A stretch of DNA of 64,000 bases from Sporosarcina koreensis (GTDB lineage Bacteria; Bacillota; Bacilli; Bacillales_A; Planococcaceae). Below, one piece after another: positions 58,235-64,000 of this stretch (positions are counted from its first letter, which is position 1; every line of letters starts with the position of its first letter). The stretch lies in assembly GCF_000826145.2 (NCBI RefSeq), contig NZ_LN651335.1, forward strand, positions 310,001 through 374,000, given 5' to 3'. The notes beneath the pieces were generated by a model that worked only from the letters and a program-made list of their open reading frames with translations, searched no databases and was not told where the DNA came from. A program made the translations under genes and the position numbers.

Positions 58235-59981
58235 ACTGGAAGCGAAAAAGGAACGGATGAATACAAAGGGGACTCTAACAGAATTCGCCGATCTGCTGAA
58301 GCAGCTGAATTGGCCGAAAGGCGTCACGGCCGCAGCGCTTGTACTGTCCCTGTTCTCAACAATCGCGAGTCTCGCAATCCCGCTCGTGACGAAACAGCTG
58401 GTCGACTCGCTGACAGGCGGTGATCTGTTCAATTGGAAAAGTGCCGTCTTCCTGTTTGTGGTATTCATCGTCCAGGCGCTGTTAGGCGGACTCTCGTATT
58501 ACATGCTCGCCTACATCGGCGAAACGATCGTTGCGGACCTGCGGACGAAACTATGGGGGAAAGTGCTGCGCCTGCCCGTGTCTTATTACGACGATACGGA
58601 GACAGGTGAGACGATGAGCCGGATCACACAGGACACGACAATCCTGAAGCAGCTCGTCTCCGATCATCTCGTCTCCCTGATCACAGGTCTCATATCCATT
58701 GCAGGAGCCGTTGCGATCCTGCTCTACCTTGACTGGCGGATGACGCTGATCATGCTGATCAGTATCCCGGTCAGCATGGCGATCATATTGCCGCTCGGAC
58801 GGATCATGCACAAGATTGCAAAGGCGACGCAGGCTGAAATGGCGAAGTTCTCCGGTCATCTCGGCCGTGTGCTCGGTGACATCCGGCTGGTGAAGGCATA
58901 CCGGGCGGAACCGGATGAACAGGAGAAAGGGTCTGCGGCTGTCCGTTCCCTGTTCGGGTACGGCCTCAGGGAAGCGAAAATACAGGCGGTCATCTCCCCG
59001 GTCATGACACTGATCATGATGGGGATCCTGGTGGCGATCCTCGGCTATGGCGGTGCGCAGGTGGCGTCCGGCGCGCTGTCAGCTGGTACGCTCGTCGCGA
59101 TCATCTTCCTGATGTTCCAGATCATCGTCCCGTTTGCGCAGATGGCCCAGATTTTCACCGTATTCCAGAAAGCGGTCGGTGCAACGGAGCGGATCCAGCA
59201 GCTGCTGCGCATGGACAGTGAGCGTCCAGAAGGCGTAACGGGTGCACCGGAGGCTGTTCTTGCATTCGACAGCGTGTCGTTCGGCTATGAAGCCGGAAAA
59301 CCCGTGCTGGATGCGATCACATTCCAGGCAGCCCCGGGAACCGTCACCGCATTTGTCGGGCCGAGCGGCGGCGGGAAGACGACCTTGTTTTCCCTCATCG
59401 AACGGTTCTACCAGCCGACTGGCGGCGAGATCCGTCTCGGAGAACGCCCGATCGCAGACATCAGTCTTGCCGACTGGCGCAGCAGAATCGGCTATGTCTC
59501 GCAGGAGAGTCCGCTGCTCAGCGGAACGATCCTCGACAATATTGCATACGGACTTGCGGAACGGCCGCCACTTCCTGAAATCCGCAAAGCAGCCGCCGCT
59601 GCGAACGCACTCGGGTTCATCGAAGAGATGGAGGAGGGTTTTGAGACGCTGGTCGGGGAGCGCGGTATGAAACTGTCAGGCGGTCAGCGGCAGCGGATTG
59701 CAATCGCCCGGGCTTTGCTGCATGATCCGTCGATTCTGCTGCTGGACGAAGCGACGTCGAATCTGGACAGCGGCTCGGAGACGCATGTCCAGGAAGCGCT
59801 GCTCCGGCTGATGGAAGGCAGGACGACGCTCATCATCGCCCACAGGCTTTTCACGGTGATCGGCGCCGATCAGCTGATCTTCCTGGAGAAAGGGAAGGTC
59901 ACCGGCATCGGTACGCATGCCGAGCTGCTGAAGACCCACGGGTTATACGAAGAATTTGCAGCAGGCCAAGGCTTGGCCTGA
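58224..59981 (+). CDS. bmrA: BmrA-like multidrug ABC exporter
   Basis: 585-residue half-transporter. The sequence follows B. subtilis BmrA (YvcC): LRTKLWGKVLRLPVSYYDDTETGETMSRITQDTTILKQL in the membrane domain, then Walker A GPSGGGKTT, YVSQESPLLSGTILDNIAYGL (Q-loop), LSGGQRQR, LLLDEATSNLD and IAHR. Homodimeric efflux pump. ATG 58224 overlaps the UDG gene; an ATG at 58258 with AAAGGA is an alternative start. Confidence 0.92.
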   Translation: MVNELEAKKERMNTKGTLTEFADLLKQLNWPKGVTAAALVLSLFSTIASLAIPLVTKQLVDSLTGGDLFNWKSAVFLFVVFIVQALLGGLSYYMLAYIGETIVADLRTKLWGKVLRLPVSYYDDTETGETMSRITQDTTILKQLVSDHLVSLITGLISIAGAVAILLYLDWRMTLIMLISIPVSMAIILPLGRIMHKIAKATQAEMAKFSGHLGRVLGDIRLVKAYRAEPDEQEKGSAAVRSLFGYGLREAKIQAVISPVMTLIMMGILVAILGYGGAQVASGALSAGTLVAIIFLMFQIIVPFAQMAQIFTVFQKAVGATERIQQLLRMDSERPEGVTGAPEAVLAFDSVSFGYEAGKPVLDAITFQAAPGTVTAFVGPSGGGKTTLFSLIERFYQPTGGEIRLGERPIADISLADWRSRIGYVSQESPLLSGTILDNIAYGLAERPPLPEIRKAAAAANALGFIEEMEEGFETLVGERGMKLSGGQRQRIAIARALLHDPSILLLDEATSNLDSGSETHVQEALLRLMEGRTTLIIAHRLFTVIGADQLIFLEKGKVTGIGTHAELLKTHGLYEEFAAGQGLA

Positions 59982-59985
59982 TAAG

Positions 59986-60018
59986 AACGGCCTTCCATCC
60001 GGGAGGTCCTTTTTTCTG
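59986..60018 (+). terminator. Possible terminator after bmrA
   Basis: GGCCTTCC / GGGAGGTCC imperfect stem followed by TTTTTT. Confidence 0.55.
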
Positions 60019-60149
60019 TGCGGCTGCCGGCTGAGCAAAATACGATTGTGAAAAATGAAATTGGGTAAACCTTAGTAAGAAACCTCGCAGCTGACACGGT
60101 GCAATCCTGTTTCTAAGCTGTATAAGGAGGAGGGAGAGGAGGCGAATCA

Positions 60150-60743
60150 ATGTATCGGCCAGTGAATAAGGAATTCTTCCAAAAGCCGGTTCTGGAATTG
60201 GCGGAATCGCTGATCGGGCACCTGATCGTCCATGAACTGCCCGGCGGACCGGTCATCGCCCGTATCGTTGAAACGGAAGCTTATCATGGACCTGAAGACA
60301 GGGCGGCGCACAGTTACGGCAACCGCAGGACGAAGCGGACGGAAGTCATGTTCGGCGAACCGGGCAGCGTCTACACGTACCGGATGCATACACACACGCT
60401 CATGAATGTCGTCTGCGGTCCGGTCGGCACACCGCATGCCGTCCTGATCCGTGCGGGGGAACCGGTTGAAGGACTTGAGTATATGCGTGAACGGCGGGGG
60501 GAGAAGCTGGCGATGAAAGACTGGACCAACGGCCCTGGCAAGCTGACGAAAGCGCTCGGCATCACGATGGATTACTACGGACACCACTGGGCGGAGCGGC
60601 CGCTGTTCATAGCGGATGCATGCGCCGCAGGTGAAATTGAGACGGGCCCGAGGGTGGGTATTTCCAACTCAGGCGAAGCCGTCCATTATCCATACCGGTT
60701 TTTCGAGAAGGACAATGCCTTCGTATCGAAATACCGCCCATAG
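60150..60743 (+). CDS. mpg: 3-methyladenine (alkyladenine) DNA glycosylase
   Basis: 197-residue AAG/MPG-family glycosylase: ARIVETEAYHGPEDRAAHSYGNRRTKRTEVMFGEPGSVYTYRMHTHTLMNVVC contains the catalytic Glu (ETEAY) and the intercalating Tyr region; later NGPGKLTKALGI and RVGISNSGE. Excises alkylated purines and hypoxanthine in base-excision repair. The start has GGAGGAGGG 10-20 bp upstream. Lies in a small DNA-repair and export neighbourhood. Confidence 0.94.
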   Translation: MYRPVNKEFFQKPVLELAESLIGHLIVHELPGGPVIARIVETEAYHGPEDRAAHSYGNRRTKRTEVMFGEPGSVYTYRMHTHTLMNVVCGPVGTPHAVLIRAGEPVEGLEYMRERRGEKLAMKDWTNGPGKLTKALGITMDYYGHHWAERPLFIADACAAGEIETGPRVGISNSGEAVHYPYRFFEKDNAFVSKYRP

Positions 60744-60817
60744 GTTTATCTGAAGGAATTTAGAGGAAAACATATCAGTGGAGAACGAAATCGAAAAAGA
60801 AGGAGTGTTCATCAGAA

Positions 60818-61333
60818 ATGGCTAAAATTGCAACCGTACTGACAGACATGTTCGAGGACTCGGAGTATACAGAACCTGCAAAAGCGTTCAAGGACGCAGG
60901 TCATGATGTGATCACTATCGAAAAAGAAGCGGGCAAAGAAGTGAAGGGCATGAAAAAACAGACGCCCGTCAAAATCGACAAAGGAATTGACGACGTAAAA
61001 CCGGATGAATTCGATGCGCTGTTCATCCCGGGCGGATTCTCACCGGATCAGCTGCGGGCGGATGACCGTTTCGTGAAGTTCGTCAAAGCATTCATGGATG
61101 CGGACAAGCCGGTGTTTGCGATCTGTCACGGTCCGCAGCTCCTGATTACGGCCAAAGCGCTGGAAGGACGGGATGCAACAGGCTACAAGTCGATCCAGGT
61201 CGATATGGAATATGCAAAAGCGAAGTTCCACGACAAAGAGGTCGTCGTCTGCCACAACCAGCTCGTCACGAGCCGTCAGCCGGACGATATTCCTGCATTC
61301 AACCGCGAAGCACTGAAACTGCTGGAAGCCTGA
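60818..61333 (+). CDS. DJ-1/PfpI-family protein (YfkM/YraA type)
   Basis: 171-residue class I glutamine-amidotransferase-like protein. Nucleophile elbow FAICHGPQLL (Cys about 105, His106), Glu in MFEDSEYTEP near the N-terminus, and FIPGGFSPDQLRADDRFVKF. Homologues are general-stress proteins acting as deglycases or chaperones. AAGGAG lies 12 bp upstream. Monocistronic. Confidence 0.9.
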   Translation: MAKIATVLTDMFEDSEYTEPAKAFKDAGHDVITIEKEAGKEVKGMKKQTPVKIDKGIDDVKPDEFDALFIPGGFSPDQLRADDRFVKFVKAFMDADKPVFAICHGPQLLITAKALEGRDATGYKSIQVDMEYAKAKFHDKEVVVCHNQLVTSRQPDDIPAFNREALKLLEA

Positions 61334-61379
61334 TCGGTCAGCAGAAGAACTAGCAAGACTGCTTGGAGCGGTCGGACAG

Positions 61380-61408
61380 AGACCGCCTCCGGGTGGTCTT
61401 TCTTTCTG
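61380..61408 (+). terminator. Terminator of the PfpI-family gene
   Basis: AGACCGCC / GGTGGTCT stem (one G-U), four-base loop, then TTCTTTCT. Confidence 0.75.
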
Positions 61409-61534
61409 TTCTGTCATTGTGTGATGCCTGATCTGGGCAGGAGCTGCCCGTCCTTCCGGTTGAAAAGAGATTCCTTGAGTGGTAGATTAAATGAAGTGTG
61501 TACATAAAGTGAATAGACTGAAAAGTCAGGAGGC

Positions 61535-61720
61535 GTCGTCTGCAGATGGCTAGCTGCTGGTCCGGTATGCGGCTGAGAGAATCTGCGCATGCGTGCTGCC
61601 GTACATATGTTTACCAGGTATCCGGCTTGTGCCGGTGCAGCATAAATTTACGGGTCTGTTTGGAGAACCACCAACAGAGATCGGATGGACAGCCAAAAGG
61701 CACTATCTGCAGATCGTACG
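61535..61720 (+). other. Candidate structured leader upstream of ykvI-like gene
   Basis: Between the previous terminator and the ykvI-like start are about 330 bp without a credible gene. TCTGCAGAT (61539) can pair with ATCTGCAGA (61705), enclosing about 160 bp that include the perfect CCGGC-TTGT-GCCGG hairpin (61622-61635) and several GC-rich stems. An open frame crosses it in phase with the transporter but is Cys-rich and unlike any protein I know. No known riboswitch core recognised. Confidence 0.35.
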
Positions 61721-61740
61721 CTGAACAGGGGGGAAGATGC

Positions 61741-62799
61741 TTGAAAGTCTTGAAAATGGGAAGCGCATTCATCGGAATCATTGTAGGAGCAGGTTTTGCT
61801 TCCGGTAAGGAGATCGTCCAGTATTTCACAAGCTTCGGGATGCTCGGCATCATCGGTGCCATCCTGTCGACCGTGCTGTTCGCCTATTTCGGGATGGTGC
61901 TGACACGGCTTGGCAGCCGGATGCAGACGATATCGCACAAGGAAGCCGTCTACAGGATCAGCGGGAAATACTTGGGTCTCATCGTGGACGCGGTCATCGT
62001 CATCACGCTGTTCTCGGTCGGCGTCGTCATGATTGCAGGAGCGGGGTCCAACCTGAATCAGCAATTCGGCCTTCCGCCGTTTGCGGGAAGTCTGCTGATG
62101 GTCGTGCTCGTCTACTTGACGGTCCTGCTGAACGTGGACCGGGTGGTAGGGGTCATCGGAAGTGTGACGCCTTTTCTGATTCTTGCTGTAATCGTTGTAT
62201 CAGTCTACTGTCTCACGACGATGACCGGATCATTCGAGAGCCTGAACGGTGTTGCGACATCGATCGATACACCATTGCCGAACTGGTGGATTTCCGCCAT
62301 CAACTACGTATCATTCAACATTGCTGTCGGTGCAGCCATGTCACTCGTCATGGGCGGTGCGGAGAAGGATGAAAAAGCGGCCGCACTCGGAGGGCTCGTC
62401 GGCGGACTCGGGCTCGGCATCATGATTTTACTGAGCCATCTGGCCATCTTCTCCAAAATCGACATTGTCAAAGATGCCGACCTGCCGATGCTCGCCATCA
62501 TCAATGACATCTCGCCGATCTTGGCGGTGCTTATGGCTGTCGTGCTGTACGGCATGATCTTCAATACGGCTGTCAGTATGTTCTATTCGTTCGGTGCCCG
62601 GTTCGTCCGGCGCGGCACTGCCGGTTTCCGCCGGTTTGTGCTAGTTATCCTGGTGGTCGGGTTCGGCCTCAGTTTCGTCGGTTTCTCCAAACTGCTCGAT
62701 ATTCTGTATCCGTTCATCGGCTACATCGGGCTGTTCCTCATGCTCACGCTACTGATCGCTTCGTTCCGTCTTCCGAAGAAGGCTGCACGCAGCAACTGA
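61741..62799 (+). CDS. YkvI-family membrane transporter
   Basis: 352-residue polytopic protein (about ten helices) of the YkvI family, in the amino-acid-permease (APC/LeuT-like) group: GSAFIGIIVGAGFASGKEIVQYF is the N-terminal signature with the unwound first helix; INYVSFNIAVGAAMSLVMGG and YGMIFNTAVSMFYSFGARF follow. Substrate unknown. I choose TTG 61741, 6 bp after AGGGGGGAA; ATG 61756 is the alternative. A long leader precedes it. Confidence 0.82.
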   Translation: MKVLKMGSAFIGIIVGAGFASGKEIVQYFTSFGMLGIIGAILSTVLFAYFGMVLTRLGSRMQTISHKEAVYRISGKYLGLIVDAVIVITLFSVGVVMIAGAGSNLNQQFGLPPFAGSLLMVVLVYLTVLLNVDRVVGVIGSVTPFLILAVIVVSVYCLTTMTGSFESLNGVATSIDTPLPNWWISAINYVSFNIAVGAAMSLVMGGAEKDEKAAALGGLVGGLGLGIMILLSHLAIFSKIDIVKDADLPMLAIINDISPILAVLMAVVLYGMIFNTAVSMFYSFGARFVRRGTAGFRRFVLVILVVGFGLSFVGFSKLLDILYPFIGYIGLFLMLTLLIASFRLPKKAARSN

Positions 62800-62805
62800 T
62801 TCCTT

Positions 62806-62850
62806 ACAAAAAAACCGCTGTCGCGTTTCTTGCGCGACAGCGGCTTTTTC
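62806..62850. terminator. Bidirectional terminator
   Basis: CCGCTGTCGCG / CGCGACAGCGG stem with A7 before and TTTTT after, between convergent genes. Confidence 0.95.
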
Positions 62851-62855
62851 AATTA

Positions 62856-64000
62856 TCAGGAATGTGCCAGTTCAAGCTGGACTTTCGGTCCGAAGAATTC
62901 GAAGTGGACTTTTTCTTCATCCAACCCCATTGCATACAACTCGCTGATGACTGCCTGCATGAACGGAGTCGGTCCGCAGACATAGACGTCACTGCCATCC
63001 AGGACATTCTTCTCCAGGAATTCACGGTTGATGAATCCGTCGCCTTCTTCGGAGTAGAGGGCTGCGTAGTTTGATGAAGACAGGGAGTCATTCATCTCGC
63101 GGACCACTTTGTCGAACGCCTGGTGGTTCCGTGTGCGTGCGGAATGCAGGAAGGCGACCGGACGTTCAGGTGCAGTGCTTGCGATGGTCTCGAACATCGC
63201 CATCATCGGCGTGATACCGACACCGCCGCTGATCAGTGTGACCGGTGTATCCATTTCCATGTCCAGATAGAAATCACCTGCAGGTGCGCTGAGTTCAACT
63301 GTATCGCCCACGTCCAAGTGATCATGGAGATAGACGGACGCTTTCCCGTTCGGATTGTTGTCCGCTTCCCGTTTGACGGAAATACGGAATGTTTCCCCAT
63401 TCGGAGCCTGTGACAGGCTGTACTGGCGGATCAATGTATTTTTCTCACCGGGAATGTCGAGTTTGATGCTGATGAATTGGCCAGGCTTATACTGAGGGAC
63501 TTTGCCGCCGTCCACTGGCTTGAAATAGAAGGAAGTGATGACTTCACTCTCTTTGATTTTGTCGGAAAGGACGAAGCCTTTGAAGAGCTTCCAGCCGCCT
63601 TCTTCCGCTTCCATCTGGTCATACATGCCTGCTTCCACGCCGATGAACGCATCCGCAATCACGCCGTACGCTTGCTCCCAGGCGTTGAGGATTTCAGGGG
63701 TTGCTGCGTCGCCGAGCACTTCTTTGATGGCGCCGAGCAGGTATTTCCCGACAATCGGATACTGCTCGGGTACGATTCCGAGTGACACGTGTTTGTTGGC
63801 GATCTGGACGACCGCCGGAACGATCGCTTCCAGGTTGTCGATGTATTTCGCTGCTGCGAGCACAGTATTCGCAAGTGCTGTCTGCTGACGGCCCTGCTCC
63901 TGGTTCACGTGGTTGAAAATATTCAAAAGTTCAGGGTGGGCTTCGAACATGTTCTTGTAGAACACAGTTGTAATTGTTTTGCCATGCTGTTCGAGAACAG
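62856..64000 (-). CDS. hmp: Flavohemoprotein (NO dioxygenase), 5' end outside window
   Basis: The visible 381 codons cover most of the globin domain ([26 protein letters not shown], distal and proximal haem region, NKHVSLGI with proximal His), the FAD domain ([11 protein letters not shown], the RxYS motif) and the NAD domain ([27 protein letters not shown]). Only about 20 N-terminal residues are missing; the frame runs to the window edge ([12 protein letters not shown]). Converts NO and O2 to nitrate with NAD(P)H; in Bacillales usually induced by nitrosative stress through NsrR or ResDE. Confidence 0.95.
   Translation of the reverse strand, partial: VLEQHGKTITTVFYKNMFEAHPELLNIFNHVNQEQGRQQTALANTVLAAAKYIDNLEAIVPAVVQIANKHVSLGIVPEQYPIVGKYLLGAIKEVLGDAATPEILNAWEQAYGVIADAFIGVEAGMYDQMEAEEGGWKLFKGFVLSDKIKESEVITSFYFKPVDGGKVPQYKPGQFISIKLDIPGEKNTLIRQYSLSQAPNGETFRISVKREADNNPNGKASVYLHDHLDVGDTVELSAPAGDFYLDMEMDTPVTLISGGVGITPMMAMFETIASTAPERPVAFLHSARTRNHQAFDKVVREMNDSLSSSNYAALYSEEGDGFINREFLEKNVLDGSDVYVCGPTPFMQAVISELYAMGLDEEKVHFEFFGPKVQLELAHS

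Noticed and set aside
61561..61640. TPP riboswitch suggested by GGCTGAGAGAATC
   Set aside because: The second conserved half (ACCTGAT-type element) and the expected stem arrangement are missing.
61546..61740. N-terminal extension of the YkvI-like protein
   Set aside because: The 65 extra residues are Cys- and Arg-rich with no membrane character, and a good Shine-Dalgarno precedes the TTG at 61741 where the family begins.

Overview
The window looks like a chromosomal segment of a Gram-positive bacterium of the Planococcaceae (Bhargavaea, Sporosarcina or Planococcus type). The reasons are strong AGGAGG-type ribosome binding sites, Bacillus-like families (YwbE, NfrA, YerD, FloT/NfeD, YclNOPQ, TcyP, HflX, BmrA, YkaA/Pit), a C30 carotenoid cluster (crtN, crtM, crtO), and base composition that looks mid-50s %GC by eye (not computed). 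I saw no tRNA, rRNA, prophage, intact insertion sequence or CRISPR array. Genus is inference.

Layout. 1-4.2 kb: an MMPL exporter cut by the window edge with its MarR regulator, YwbE and a nitronate monooxygenase. 4.2-8.3 kb: a LytS-type sensor, LytTR regulator and CstA-type transporter; the sensor keeps the four-residue spacing reported for pyruvate-binding BtsS, and a 9-bp direct repeat at 21-bp pitch lies in front of the transporter. 8.4-16.5 kb: EamA transporter, rRNA methyltransferase, lipoproteins, Cu-Zn SOD, CAP protein, pentapeptide protein, a small-protein cluster, an MMPL remnant abutting a large GC-rich repeat array, and a cold-shock gene. 16.6-20.6 kb: Pit/DUF47 phosphate uptake and an NfeD-flotillin operon with a sigma-W-like promoter. 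21-33 kb: ABC exporter, fumarase, PCYCGC lipoprotein, DinB protein, a small HEXXH protein, a diphthine-ammonia-ligase-like PP-loop protein, MFS exporter, GNAT enzyme and cystine transporter. 33-45 kb: methyltransferase, NfrA/YerD divergon, acyl-CoA synthetase, guanine deaminase, PutP, VOC protein, HflX and an ABC exporter. 45-53 kb: lipoprotein, Fur-controlled yclNOPQ-like siderophore uptake, a FapA/DUF342 protein and a NiaP-like transporter. 53-57.5 kb: crtNMO with a divergent CarH-like regulator. 57.5-64 kb: UDG-family protein, BmrA-like exporter, alkyladenine glycosylase, PfpI-family protein, YkvI-like transporter with a long leader, and the start-truncated flavohemoprotein.

The most unusual feature of the window is a set of intergenic arrays with a 20-21 bp pitch (two DNA turns). 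Three different core motifs use the same pitch: alternating TGATCATAAA/CGCTCATAAA (10.6, 20.7, 20.9 and 27.0 kb), CCGCTCCATT (32.9 kb) and ATACGCGCG (15.7-16.1 kb, with an 81-bp higher-order period). The first family is often accompanied by a second conserved module containing CTGGCTTG. I cannot assign a function. Second is the carotenoid regulator, which keeps the CarH fold signature and the lower cobalamin-ligand His but has lost two other key histidines.
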